From: Zoroaster sp. YZ-2022
Lineage: Eukaryota; Echinodermata; Asteroidea; Forcipulatida; Zoroasteridae
Reading direction: 5' to 3'
Assembly: GCA_029582265.1 (NCBI GenBank)
Contig: CM055822.1
Location: 39,887,067 to 39,951,066 of the forward strand
Length of the DNA: 64,000 bases
Shown in pieces: positions 1 to 11,495 of this stretch. Positions within the stretch are counted from its first letter, which is position 1. Each line of letters opens with the position of its first letter. Below the pieces are notes generated by a model. That model made no database searches. It was not told where the DNA came from and saw only the letters and a program-made list of their open reading frames with translations. A program made the position numbers and the translations under genes.

Positions 1-1737
1 TTTCAAAGTTTTAAAGTACTTTTTGCAAGAAATTTAACCACCTTCCATTTTATTTGTCTTTCAAGAATATTGATTAAAAGTTTTGAGAGCTTCTCCAAAT
101 TATACCATTTTATTTTAAAAATCGAAAACAATATTTTTATTTTCAAGTTTAAAAACAATTTTACAACCATCCGGAAGAAGATGAAATATGATTTCAACTG
201 TTTTTCTTCTTGGGTACATTTTATGTGGCCCCATCAACTTTAACAGTTTGGGGTGAGTCATTATACCAACATCAATTTTCTGATGACCACAATTCTGTGC
301 GTCTCAAAAAAACGGCACTCAAGACGTCCACGCGTATGATCATGCATTGAAATTCAGCATTTTACAAGAGAATCATTCACTGAAACAAACTGAAACACCA
401 AACTGCTAATTTCATTTGTAAATTACCGTCCAGTTGATTATATTATCCTTAGGTGCGTCATTTAGGGTAAATTGAGGAATATGTGTGTACGGGTTGACTG
501 TATGCTAGCTAGTATACAACCCATTGTCATCGTTCTGTACAATGGATGGAGGGGTCATCATGATATGTGGACTTGATCGGTTCGCTGTTTTATTAACAAA
601 ATACACACACATGGGGGATGTTACAGTACTACTAACGTTACTAGTAGGTAAACCATCTACAGTTTACACTACTTAATGGTGTGGATGATGAACATCATGT
701 AAGTTTTTCTGCACTCAAACAATTATTCATTAACTTTTGATGAATCTATGCCCCCCCCCCCCCCACAGAAAAAGACAAGATGAGAAAAGAAAAGCATTTT
801 ATGGGCAGATTTAGTGTGGAAAACTAATTACTTAGGGCTGTGCATTTTTGGTTATTTCGCACCAAATTTTTTAAACGATGTGTTGTCGCTCAATTCCTAG
901 CATGTCTTGAGAAAGCTTAAAATGTTTGTTGTTCTTTTTACTATGAATAATTGATTAATTGGCCATCAATTCTTAGGCATGTATCATCACCATCTAAGCT
1001 GAGTTTGTATTAGCAGAACCTTAATTATGAATAACAATTTACGAATTTCAGTATCTAGAAAACTTAAAGGGGACTACACCAATATTATATACACTATCAG
1101 TATATCTTGAATATATACATGTATCTCAATTAGTATAAATAGTACATGTAATTGTCTACAGCCCATCGTATCATAACTACACACAAGTATTAATCCTTCA
1201 CACTAGTAAAATAAAGTTTTCCACCCTTTTTACTCCAGATTGAAACCAAAGAACACTTGCTACTCCTACGAGGTGTGTCAGAGTCTGTATAACTTTTCGA
1301 TCCAGTGGCCAGGAGTTGAAGTCGATTCTTCAAAAAGGAGTTAATGTATGTTTCAAATTAATTTATATGGATCTATCCTATCTGTAGAAGTCTGTACCTT
1401 CATGAGAATTGTTTTCAGTACCTTAAAACACATCTAACTAATTTAAGGTATTTTTGTTAACATGTTAGAACAATCATAGTACACAGGAAATGTTTTTGGA
1501 CTAGACCCAAAATTCCCCACACGTGTAGTTATTATAAAACAATATCTGTTGGGTGATCTAGTAAAATGTATATTACTGAGAGTTGGGCTATGTAAACATA
1601 GTAAACATCCCCACTCTTGTCAGCCTTGCTATACATTTTGTCAGATTATCCAATTCAAGGTCATAGTTATTTTTATGCAAGCATTTAGGATAGTTGAACC
1701 CAAGTACTGACCATCAATCCCATAAACACAAGTTGGT
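1..1737. other. No gene recognised
   Basis: I see no exon, RNA gene or transposon end that I can support. The stretch is AT-rich with stop codons in all frames, a C homopolymer near 752-766 and scattered ACATGTA-type words of the kind that recur through this window. Confidence 0.6.
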
Positions 1738-1905
1738 GTAAAGATATTAAAGGGACAGTATTGCCACAATCAGAGCAGACTGAAAATTACTGGCTCATTT
1801 ATGCAGCAGCGATATGAATATGACCTTATCATGTGAATATTATTTTCAGTCACTGAGTTCATCTACAACATGAACTTTAAAAGCCACATTTAAACAATAA
1901 CTTTA
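1738..1905. repeat. Partial copy of the MITE-like repeat at 4,615-4,879
   Basis: Shares blocks such as the 'accatcaatcccataaaca', 'taaagggacagtat' and 'ttactggctcatttatgcag' words with 4,614-4,880. It lacks the inverted-repeat tail that the 4,659-4,879 copy carries, so it reads as a truncated or internally deleted member of the same family. Confidence 0.6.
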
Positions 1906-2023
1906 CAAAGACTATTTTATGAACATGTATTTTCAACAGTTACAGAGAAATAAATACATAAAACAATCAGAAGATCATTTCATTATTGTTTGTTTCTATT
2001 CATTTTACAGTTATCCTTCAAAT

Positions 2024-3260
2024 TACAATGTGTTGTCTCCTAGGCCATCCTAACAAGGTAAGCATGTGTTCCTTATAAAAGATGTACTTATTTATGGCAA
2101 TTTTCTATGGAAATTTTACATTCAGCTGAATGTTACATAAAAAACAATGACATTGTTTTATTTGATTTCTTGCCATGGATAAGGCTTCTTAATACATGGA
2201 ATACATGCTTATTTCATTAGACCCAGAATCCAGGTCAACATTAATCAAAAATTCATATCTTCTGAACCACATGGCAGAAATTGATAATCTTTGTGGCATA
2301 TTCTCCGATTTTATCCATGTTATAGTTCATCAAAAGAAAGACCCATATTGACTTCTACTTCCGTTTCAACAGGAAGTCTGACTAAAAATCAATATTTTAG
2401 GGGACAACAACGATGTAATTAAGATTTTTGTGAAGTTTGTGCGTCAGATATCAAACATGAGGTCCAAAGTCTTAAAAATTATAGATTTACTCGCGTATAG
2501 CGCCCTCAAGTGACCGGTTTTAAAAGTGGCATAATCATTGTTCCCAGCAAAGCTTGTGAGTCTTAATACATTGACGTTGTGTAGTTTCAGTTAAAAGGTT
2601 TACAATGTGTTGTCTCCTAGGCCATCCTAACAAGGTAAGCATGTGTTCCTTATAGAAGATGTACTTATTTATGGCAATTTTCTATGGAAATTCAACAGTT
2701 TAAAGGGTAATGATTCAGCTGAATGTTACATAAAAAACAATAACATTGTTTTATTTGATTGCTTGCCATGAATAAGGCTTCTTAATACAATGGAATACAT
2801 GTTTATTTCATTAGACCCAGAATCCAGGTCAACATTAATCTGAGCTGTGATTCCGGGTTGGGTATGACCCGACCCTTTCTGGGTCATTCTGACCCAGAAT
2901 GTTTTTAGACTGTATTGGGTCAAAAATTCATATCTTCTGAACCACATGCCAGAAATTGATAATCATTGTGACATATTCTCGAATTTTATCCGCGTTATAG
3001 TTCATCAAAAGAATGACCCCATATTGACCTCTACTTCCGGTTCAACAGGTAGTCTGAATAAAAATCAATATTTTAGGGTACAAAAACGATGTAATTAAGA
3101 TTTTTCTGAAGTTTGTGCGTCAGATATCAAATATGAGGTCCAAAGTCTTAAAAAATATAGATTCACTCACGTATAGCGCCCTCAAGTGACCGGTTTTAAA
3201 AGTGCATAACCATTGTTCTCAGCGAAGAGATCGTGAGTCTTAATAGATTGACTTTGTGTA
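2024..3260. repeat. Tandem duplication, unit about 577 bp
   Basis: The segment starting 'tacaatgtgttgtctcctag' at 2,024 recurs at 2,601 and the two units run in parallel to about 2,600 and 3,260. Unit 2 carries an extra ~80 bp around 2,840-2,925 rich in TGACCC/GGGTCA words. Both units include Helitron-family segments ('tagcgccctcaagtgaccgg', 'acttcc..caaca/ggaagt' pairs). No coding potential is seen; the small ORFs on the minus strand are chance frames. Confidence 0.75.
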
Positions 3261-3339
3261 TCATAAGTGTCAAGATCAGGGTTAGTCCTACAACTTAGGT
3301 TGAGGGTCGCATCATAACAATCATAATCCAACAACTGAA

Positions 3340-3383
3340 CAGCCTTGTGTTCGTCCATATAGGACAAACACTAAATGTCTAGT
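3340..3383 (+). mobile_element. Helitron-like 3' terminus
   Basis: A hairpin (GTGTTCGTCC, loop, GGACAAACAC; 3,347-3,371) is followed eight bases later by CTAG (3,379-3,382) and a T. Helitrons are known to end in a short hairpin just upstream of CTRR and to insert before T, so this fits a non-autonomous Helitron end. The body upstream merges into the tandem duplication ending near 3,260. No Rep/helicase coding is visible. Confidence 0.55.
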
Positions 3384-4350
3384 TCTTATTATTCTTTATT
3401 TCCATCAAAATCCTATTGCCTTAACGTGTGAGAGGTCTTCGTGGCAAAAGTCCTTCTTAGGAATATCAGAAAGAGTCAAATCATATACCATATACCATTT
3501 GTTTATGCCTTGACGTAGTTTCTAAATGTCATTAGACTAAATTTTTTAATTAATTAGCTTAGTTATAGTCACGTCAATATTTAATTAGGCAATCTTGTGT
3601 ACAGCATATCTCAAGAAGTATACACCCGATCATCAAACTTTTTTCAGTTATACATTTGTGGGGTACTGTAGATGTGCCTTTTGGCCTGCAATGTCCTGTG
3701 ACGTCATCATGACATCATTTATAGCGCATTTTGTATCTGTGTACAAAACACATGCACTGAAAAAGTTGATGTGACCAAGTCGCTTCTTTATTCGGCAGTA
3801 ATTCTCTATATTTTTGTACATAATACACAAACAGATATGACGTGGGACTTGTTTGCGAGTCCAATTAATTACGATCTTTGAACGCATAGGCCTTATACTA
3901 GTATTCCACACACGTTGTGTTGTTATTGCATTCTTAACAGGCTTCAGGGCCAATTACTTTGTGCACAACACGTATGCATAATACACGTTATGGACCCGTT
4001 TTTCAAATCCTACATATGTTTAACTGATGCCGCTCTAGCTAGGCACCATTACTAACGTGTACACACGTTGTGTAGTTATTTCATTACTAAGTAAATGACA
4101 TGAAAGCAGAGTGCGTCCGATTCCTTTCAGTTTCTTTTTGATAATTACAATGAGTCCATTACATTGACGACGAGGATGAAAAGCTGATTTTAACTGTCAC
4201 CGGTGAGCATTCTTTTCATATGATAGCATACATTTCTAGCAAAAAGGAAAATAGTAAAGAGGGCCGGACATTTTCGTAACGTTAAGTCCCATTGTTTAAC
4301 GTACATGTAAGTGCAGCAATATACACATCGTTAGTTTAACCAGTAGCAAT
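3384..4350. other. No gene recognised
   Basis: AT-rich sequence without a supported exon. The 101-residue minus-strand frame at 3,648-3,953 has no recognisable domain, and I consider it chance. Confidence 0.5.
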
Positions 4351-4512
4351 ATGGCGGAACAACCACTAGCAGTGACCGTCGTAAATGAAACAAGGACTTT
4401 GAAAACTGAACCATTCACTCACTACGACGATCAGATATCAACCGGTAAGGCTTGGGGAGATTGGTTATAGGGAATTGAGCATGAATTCCGCTATTTTCGA
4501 ATTACTAAACCG
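4351..4512 (+). pseudogene. Retroelement gag-like fragment (N-terminal piece), broken
   Basis: An ATG at 4,351 opens a frame starting MAEQPLAVTVVNET that passes HYDDQISTGKAWGDWL, meets a stop (TAG, about 4,467) and continues in the same frame as GIEHEFRYFRITKP before losing sense. The 'GKAW.DWL..IE.EFRYFRI' pattern resembles the start of capsid-like gag proteins of Ty3/gypsy-type elements in marine invertebrates, as I remember them. There is an alternative reading: the first 31 codons end at a good donor (ACCG|GTAAGG), so this could be a host first exon. The meaningful residues continuing past that donor favour the gag fragment. No pol domains follow. Confidence 0.4.
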
Positions 4513-4658
4513 TATTTTGTATAATACAAATTCTCAAAAAATCTTCAGTTTTTGCACAAATTAACGTTAAGTAGTAAAGTACCTATTTATTTGTATGCAC
4601 GCATTGGGATAGTACTGACCATCAATCCCATAAACAGAATTGGTGTAAAGATGTTAAA

Positions 4659-4879
4659 GGGACAGTATCGTCACGATCAGAGCAGACTTTCTATAAACAG
4701 GGCATGGAATCGGCATCCTAGTTTAAGATGAACACAGTGACTAAAAATTACTGGCTCATTTATGCAGCAGTAACACGAATATGAGTATGACCTCATTATG
4801 TGAGTATTATTTTCAGTCACTGGGTTAAACTTGAAGTTGAACTCTGATTCCATGTCCTGTTGATCGTGACGATAAGCCC
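4659..4879. mobile_element. MITE-like element with TIRs
   Basis: The left end carries TATCGTCACGATCA (about 4,667-4,680) plus a nearby CAGGGCATGGAATC. The right end carries the inverted counterparts GATTCCATGTCCTG and TGATCGTGACGATA (to about 4,874), bounded by GGG and CCC. The arms also pair through CAGTGACTRAAAAT and CAGTCACTG words, making a ~220-bp imperfect palindrome without coding. I could not assign a superfamily or a clear target duplication. Confidence 0.6.
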
Positions 4880-5294
4880 ACCTTCAAGCAATGACTTTAA
4901 TTAGCTGTTACGACTACCTGTTAGTCACATACAAGAAACACAATAGTGCATCTACAAGGAACACATCATTACCTTGTTAAGATCGCCTTACAAACTTATA
5001 CGAAGTCACAACACAATGTAATTTGAAGGATAACTGTACAATGAGTTCACTACCCACGCAAACTATTTCTTATAGCTCTGACATACACTTTGTCTTTCCT
5101 TTTAACACCAACCTTAACTTACGAAATTATGTATTTGGGTCTTTCCACACTAATGTACAAAAGTGTGACATTTTAGGAACATGGGACATTGATAATAAAA
5201 TGAAGTAATTTTTCTCTTAACTTTTCTGTGTACATTCCAAGTGCCTTGAGGATTGTGCTTTTCAAATTTAAGACAACTTTCTAAGTAATTAAGT
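4880..5294. other. No gene recognised
   Basis: Nothing supported; a 61-codon plus frame (5,023-5,208) has no domain and no splice context. Confidence 0.5.
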
Positions 5295-5755
5295 AATTAC
5301 AAGGAATCTTCTTTTTAAGATATATGTTTGTAACATGGACAGACATTTATTTAGAAATTGACTAAAAGTACTAATAGAACAGATTTATTCACTCACATGT
5401 CCCTTTACAATGCTATTCCCCTAAGGATTGTTACCTGAAAAAATCAAGACAACCCTCCTGGTATTAAACAAATAACAGGGATCATCTTCAAAATATTATG
5501 TTTGTAACGTGGACAGACATTTGTCACAAATTGTCTGTCCACGTTACATACAGGGTATATTTCACATGATAATTTCTTAAATACCCAGATGTCTTAGTTT
5601 TGGCTCATAACAATCCAAAAGGGGTTAGGGATGTAAATGAAAAAGCATTTGAGTAATTATTTAATTCTATTATCACTTTCCTGTCGATTTTGAAACAAAA
5701 TGTCTGTCCATGTTACAAACATGTCTTAAAGATGATCCTGTAATTTCTTAAGTAC
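5295..5755. mobile_element. Nested fold-back element
   Basis: Outer inverted arms: 'gtttgtaacatggacagaca' near 5,325-5,350 and its reverse complement near 5,700-5,720, continuing into ATCTT/AAGAT-containing flanks. An inner pair (5,504-5,519 and 5,532-5,547) is a perfect 16-bp inverted repeat around a 12-nt loop. Four copies of the same GTAACRTGGACAGACA word in alternating orientation suggest one fold-back transposon inserted into a relative. No ORF. Confidence 0.65.
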
Positions 5756-6159
5756 CAATATTATTTTCTTATTATTTGTTATGCACAATCATTAAATGCT
5801 AAGGAATGTTCAGGAATAGATTAGGACAAAACAGTTGCCTTTATTTGACCCTCCCATGTCACACTCCAATAGTTATCATAATATGTACCCATTAGTGTGG
5901 AAAGACCCACTTATTATTTATTTTGTAAGTTCTTTAAAACAGTTTTCTATATATTTAATAGAGTTGTACTTTTTACAAAGTTTTACTTTCCCCAAAACCA
6001 TCCAATTGTCAACTTTGATCAACTGTTCCTCAATTGAGCTATGCTTACACCAGCACGACAACTTAAGCCCCTGTAGTGGCTGTCTTCTATAGCCTGTGCA
6101 TTACCAGTCAACAATTCTTAATTTGGTAGTTAACAAATCTATTAAAACCTGTCCACCAT
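5756..6159. other. No gene recognised
   Basis: Open plus frame 5,835-6,092 (85 codons) has no motif I know and no convincing splice sites; treated as chance. Confidence 0.45.
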
Positions 6160-6979
6160 CAAACTCATATAGCGCCCTCAAGTGACCGGTTTTAAAAGTG
6201 ACATAACCATTGTTCTTAGCGTTGCAAATTACAGTGTACAATGCAAAGGGCTGAAAATTAAACTTTATTGTATTGGGTCAATATATACGCCAAATTGTAA
6301 ACTTAGTATGAAAAACTTAATTTCGTCCTTGTTATGTCATCCGGTTTCCATTTACAGTCTCATGAATATTTCATTAGCAAATCCATTTTGAACCATAACT
6401 CAAGAAGTATACACTCGATACTTAATCTTTTTGCAGTTATAGACTTGATGGGTACTGTGAATGTGCGCTGTGGTATCGTGACCTCATAATGACCTCTACT
6501 TCCGGTTCAACAGGAAGTTTGAATAAAAATAAATATTTTAGGGTACAAAAACAATGCGATGAATTTTCTTTAACATGTTAGAACAAAAATAGTACTGAGG
6601 AATTCTTATTATTTTTTTGACTGCAGCCAACCATCCTCACGAATGAAATGCAAATAAACCACACATTATGAATCGTAACAGTTTTGTGTTCGTCCGAAGG
6701 ACAAACACCTTGCAAAAACAAAGGTCAAGATCATTTCATGCAGACTCCTGTACCTTACAACTTATCTGACATTAAATTCACAAACACGACCCCACTTTGA
6801 CCTTTCCTTCCAGTCCAAACAGGACAAAACAAGCCACCCTCAATATCAGTCTCCGTTGAAATAGTTCATGGTATACTCCATTAAGTATCCAAGGTCAAGG
6901 TCATTAACTGTAAACAAAACAACGTCATTAATGTAACAGCTCTGTGTTCGTCCAAAGGACAAACACCTCAATGTCTAGT
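6160..6979 (+). mobile_element. Non-autonomous Helitron-like copy
   Basis: Begins near the family block 'tagcgccctcaagtgaccgg' (shared with 2,493 and 3,175), contains ACTTCC...GGAAGT inverted pairs near 6,500 and 6,810, and ends in a hairpin (GTGTTCGTCC-AAA-GGACAAACAC, 6,944-6,966) plus CTAG (6,975-6,978) and T. A similar hairpin without CTAG lies near 6,685, so the copy may be a chimera of two ends. The piggyBac coding start lies only 15 bp downstream. Confidence 0.5.
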
Positions 6980-6993
6980 TTTTAGTTGCAATC

Positions 6994-9256
6994 ATGATGG
7001 AAACGGACATAAATGATGGCATTTTGGCTGATATTTTGGCAGACAGTGGCTCAGAATCGGATGACGATAAAGGCATTTCTTCTGACGACAACACAGAAGA
7101 TATTCCAGCGGGATTTCAAGAGGTAAAGCACAGTAAAAATTGAATAACAGTACTCTTCCCGGCCCAATGCAAACTAATGTAATTCAACGATATTTCCTGT
7201 AGCGTAAATATTGCATGCATTTTTTATATGCTCAAGGGGTTACAACTGTTGGAGTTGAGGAAGGTAAATTTAGAAAATGTATCGCTTGAATAGGAGTGAC
7301 CAAATCCCACCCCCTGGACTTGGGCAAAAAGTCAGGCATGATGCAATGACCAAAGTGCTCGAGTGAAAATGTACAATTTGTAGTAGTTTGTTTGGGTTAT
7401 TTGTATTCATTGAAACAGCAAGTTGATGTATAGATAGGAAACAGGTCAACTCGTACTCCAACCAACTCGTGCTCATTTTGGTCAACTCATACTTGAGCGA
7501 ACTCGTACTCCAGCCAACTCGTACTTCAACCAACTCGGGTACGGGTTGGTTGGGGTACGGGTTGGTTGGGGTACGGGTTGGTTGGGGTACGAGTTGACTC
7601 GAATTCACATTTCCGACCGAGATTAATCCTCCTTTGCGTTGGTTTTCTGTTGCAGCCTACCTACCAAGGTGACAGCCGGCCGAGATCAAGGAGGACGACA
7701 GGAAAGTTAGATTTCCGATCCGGTTGGGAACGACGAGAGCATTACGAGTGTGGGACTGTGCAGTTCACTGGAAATCCTGGCCCCACCGGCGACTTTGCCA
7801 CACTGTTGGCAATGGAGATCTTCAAGTTGTATTTTATGTCAACTCGTGTGGGATATGCTCGTCGACGAGACTAATCGCTATGCGCAGCAAACAATAAACT
7901 CAAATCCTGATCAACCGTTCTCCTGGCACCCAACCAACAATCCAGAAATGATGCCATTTGTGGCACTTCTCATTGCTATGGGCATAAACAAATGCTCTCA
8001 ATACAAGATGTACTGGTCGATGTCTGAAATTCTTCACATCCCATTCTATCCGTCGATCATGTCCCGTAATCGGTTCAATTCAATTCTTCGGTTCTTCCAC
8101 GTCTCCAATAACCAAATTCTTGGTAGGGCCTCGGCTAAACGGGACAAACTTTCCAAAGTTCGGCCCTTGATGGAAGTCGTCGTCCCGAAGTTTCTCAACC
8201 TGTATAACCCTGCGCAGAATCTGACTCCAGACGAGAGTATGTTGAAATTCAAGGGACGCTTAAGTTTTGTTCAGTACATGCCGAAAAAACTATCAAACGG
8301 GGTAAAGCCTTCTCCCTGAACGAGTCCAAAACAGTATACACGTGCGCTTGGAAACTGTACACAGGAGCTGACGACACCCAATCTGTTTATAATGCAAATG
8401 TACGTGTAGATTCCATGTCATCAGATTGCCATCCACCAAGCCCGACAGTTGCAGGAAAGGTCGTCATTGATCTGGTCCATGGACTTGAGAATAAGGGACA
8501 CGTAATATATTGTGATAATTACTATACTAGCCCAGCTCTTTTAGCTAAACTGTCTAAACTAGGATTCGGATGTTGTGGAACTGTTCGTTACACTACACAG
8601 GGAATACCCCATGCCGCAAACTTAAAAAAAACATAAAATGAAGAAAGGAGATTACCCATTTTTGGGGGTGAAAGGTGGGCAATTGTGTATCGTTTGGCAA
8701 GACAACAAATCTGTAACACTTTTAACTAATGTAGTCAAAAGTGATTTGTCCAAAAAGAAAATTCGGTGTAATAAGAGCACAAGTGGATTTCGTGATGTTA
8801 TGAAGCCCAATTGTATTGAAGATTACAACAAAAACATGGGTGGAACTGATCTTGCCGACCAGTTTTCAGTACTACAATCATACACACAGAAGCTTTAAAT
8901 GGTGGAACAGAGTTTTTTTCCATATGCTGAATATCTGTATTGTCAATAGCAGAGTAATATTCACCAGCATAGCAGGGAACAAAAGTGTCAGTAACCTTGA
9001 TTTTCGTATAGTGATTGTACAGGGCTTGCTGTTGGGTTGGGAACGTAACGCAACAAGTCAGTTGAGCTACCATATTCATATTGAGTTGACAGGGCAACAG
9101 TACTATCCTGGCAAAAAACCCAATGGAAAGAAACGCGACTGCATTGTTTGCAGTAACCGCAAATTAGGCAGTCGAAAACAAACAAAGATGATCTGTAAAC
9201 AATGTACACAACCTATGTGCATAGTTCCTTGCTTTGAGAAATACCACACCACTTGA
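6994..9256 (+). pseudogene. piggyBac transposase (PGBD-like), decayed, two exons
   Basis: Cut-and-paste transposase of the piggyBac superfamily (TTAA target). Exon 1 (6,994-7,122) encodes the usual acidic N-terminus (DSGSESDDDKG). The intron runs from GTAAAG to TTGCAG, and exon 2 starts at 7,656. Family landmarks follow: FTGNPGP (about 7,762), MPFVALLIAMGI (7,951), DESMLKFKGR (8,230, first catalytic Asp region), YCDNYYTSP (8,508, second Asp), NMGGTDLADQ (8,832, third Asp), KWWNRVFFHML, and a Cys/His-rich C-terminus (CIVCSNRK, CKQCTQPMC, CFEKYHT). All three catalytic acidic positions look retained, but the frame is broken by at least four indels (about 7,840, 8,286, 8,630 and 8,880), several in A-runs. 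It cannot encode active transposase as written. Sequencing error in homopolymers is a less likely alternative. Confidence 0.9.
7443..7602. repeat. Minisatellite in the piggyBac intron
   Basis: Repeats of 'caactcgtactccaac' followed by a compact array of 'gggttggttggggtac' units with a period near 17 bp. It lies wholly inside the transposase intron. The open frames across it on both strands come from the repetition and are not genes. Confidence 0.7.
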
Positions 9257-9843
9257 TTGTAAATCTGTACTATTTGCCTCCAACCCCCCCCCCCCCCCAT
9301 TCAATGTTGGGAAAGGTCGGACGCGCCGCAGATTACAGTCCAAACCAAAATTGAATTGGGGGGTTGGGGGGGGGTATAGCATGGATTGTGATGCATGGAC
9401 ACTGAATACAAGTAAATGGTTCATTTCCAAGAAGAAAACCCAAAAAAAATCCCCGAAAATCTCATCCAAGTTATTGTTTTTCACATGGAAAAGAAATCTG
9501 ATACATGTACAAATTCTCTGAAATATCACCTATTTGTATTACTTTTCTTCAGTGTAAATACTGATCTAATTATTTCATTGTTTTGCTTTTACACTTACAA
9601 AATAGATGCACAATATTTTCCTCCCTTTGTATACTCATTTTGACCATCAGTTTTACATACAAATATATCTGAGCCATTTGGTATGTACAGTACACATGTA
9701 AAAAAGTGTCTATCACTGCAGAGTGAGGGCGCACTTCAATGAAATTGTGAAAACCCACTGGTGCTGAAGTGACATTGGGCTCCTAATTGCTGTGGTAAAG
9801 AAGGGTACTCTCTTACATAAGTGGCTGGTAATGAAAGGGTTAA
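9257..9843 (+). mobile_element. piggyBac 3' region and right TIR with TTAA
   Basis: Non-coding tail after the transposase, with C- and G-runs at 9,284-9,298 and about 9,358-9,374. It ends in GAAAGGG|TTAA (TIR end 9,837-9,839, TTAA 9,840-9,843). Read inward on the minus strand this is CCCTTTCATTACC, a typical piggyBac-type terminus. I find no matching CCCTTTC terminus with TTAA upstream of 6,994, so the 5' end appears deleted or replaced by the Helitron-like copy. Confidence 0.7.
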
Positions 9844-10039
9844 CAGAACAAAAAGTATTTTTTAACTCAGCTGTGTAGTAATTTGGTATTAATACTGATA
9901 TTAATTAGTTGCGAATTTGGTTGGAAAAGAGGGGAGGTTTATCTTGCAAAGTTATGAAATTCATGCAGACTCCCCACGCATGTAAATATTATCAGATTTT
10001 TGGATTATATTATTTTTATGATATGATGTAGATGGCCAA

Positions 10040-10418
10040 GCTGGAGTGTCGTGGCCGAGCGGTCTAGTGCATAGGATTCAAGTTCTGGTGGCATCAGAAT
10101 GTGGGTTCGAATCCCGGCCTGGCCGGTCGCGGCGCTTGTGTCCTTGAGCAAGACACTTAACCATAATTGCTTCGTCCTTCGGATGGGACGTCAAGCCGTA
10201 GGTCCCGTGTACTATAAACATCAGTGCACGTTAAAGAACCCATTATGACACTTGTCGTGCAAGAGTAGGGGTTTACCCCGGTGTCTCTGGTAGCTAATTA
10301 AGCAACACGTGGAGAGGAGATGGGTGCCACCAAGTGTAGTAGTATCACCCACAGCAACGAATATGAGCCATCAAGATGTCGCCCCAACGGCCTCCAAGGC
10401 TATGGGATATACATACAT
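10040..10418 (+). mobile_element. tRNA-derived SINE with target-site duplication
   Basis: The head has a Pol III A-box-like TGGCCGAGCGG and a B box GGTTCGAATCC spaced as in a Leu/Ser-type tRNA. A conserved body follows (CCTTGAGCAAGACACTTAACC-type segment, CTTCGGATGGGACGTC, TGCACGTTAAAGAACCC) of the kind found in deeply conserved metazoan SINE central domains (possibly Nin-DC). It is flanked by a perfect 10-bp duplication, AGATGGCCAA (10,030-10,039 and 10,419-10,428). The right arm has a single, empty AGATGGCCAA-type site near 44,370, so the insertion is private to this arm. Confidence 0.9.
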
Positions 10419-11214
10419 AGATGGCCAATTAGTGAAGGTAAAAAAAAACTGTTCACTACATTGCTAGGAGGTTAAGGAGAGCGGGCGTGGCCGACGAAGG
10501 CAGTGACATATCCAGACAATTTTGCTAGTCATCAACTCTGGAGATCGATGGACTCCTAAACAACTGTCAATTAAGGCCCACCATTTGAGCGCCAGAAGAG
10601 ACAAAGAGTAGCAAATTAGAACTGCCCACGTGGCTCTACCATTTTATATTAGCCGATAAGTAGTGGTGGTGGTGGTGGTATTATTTTCATTTCATCTCCT
10701 GAAGATTTTATAGTTGGAGAACCATTTGTATTTTAAAGATTTTATATTCTAAGAAGATCTGATGTTTTGAATATTGAGTAGCAAGAGATTTGTTTGTGTA
10801 ATATCGTTTTCAAAGTTCCAGCTGGACCGATTGTAGTATTGTGCACCATTTGACGTGTTTGGTTGATAATAATAATCTAAGAGATGTTTGAGCACACTTT
10901 CGTTTCCGTATTTTTTCAAGACTGTTCTTTTTCCATCTTCACTATATAATAGTATTAGCAAAAAATATTCTTGACAATGAAGTGCTTTAATTTTAGAGAA
11001 AACAATAATAGTAAATTTACAAGTTACAAATAATTGAGAGTTTATTTCATTTAGGACATCCGTAAGTATCGCCTTCCATAAAATATTTATAGCGCCCTCC
11101 AGTGCCAGGAGGTTGTTAATGTTAACCATCTTACTGTGTCTCACAATCGTACACTACAATTTGTACCCAATTGATATTCTTTAATACTATAACACATTTA
11201 AATTACAGTCAAAA

Positions 11215-11440
11215 CTACCAAAGTACTCGTAGCTCGTAGCAGTCCGCCCTGCCCACCGGGGTCTGGGTTCGATTACTGTCTGCGTCCAATTTAGGAACTT
11301 AGCTTTTCGCCGGAACTGGCTCCGGTAATGCTTGGGAGCTGCCTTGTTTCTCCCCTAAAGGTGCAGAGCCTTCTTGGCTAGGAATCGGGGCAGGAAAGGA
11401 TATAATCGGTGAGCCGGAATGGCAGACCTGAAGGGGGAAA
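11215..11440 (+). repeat. Possible old tRNA-related repeat, present in both arms
   Basis: Contains a B-box-like GGGTTCGATTACTG (about 11,265) in a tRNA-like context and ends near 'ggcagacctgaagg'. The counterpart is 43,398-43,620 in the other arm. No tail or target duplication found; it could equally be unique sequence duplicated with the arm. Confidence 0.25.
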
Positions 11441-11492
11441 TAATGTCGTATCCGACCGCCACTTTTTAAGAGTTTTTTGAATGTTTTTGCCC
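11434..11492 (+). mobile_element. Truncated end of the GTCGTATCCGACCGCCAC element
   Basis: Carries one terminal segment of the TIR element seen complete at 43,094-43,398 in the opposite arm. Here it is cut at about 11,492 where the private insertion begins. Confidence 0.55.
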
Positions 11493-11495
11493 AGG

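Noticed and set aside
10749..11144. 131-codon minus frame with a conserved partner at 43,840-44,085
   Set aside because: Conservation equals the background identity of the duplication arms, no domain is visible and the right-arm copy is open only over the distal half.
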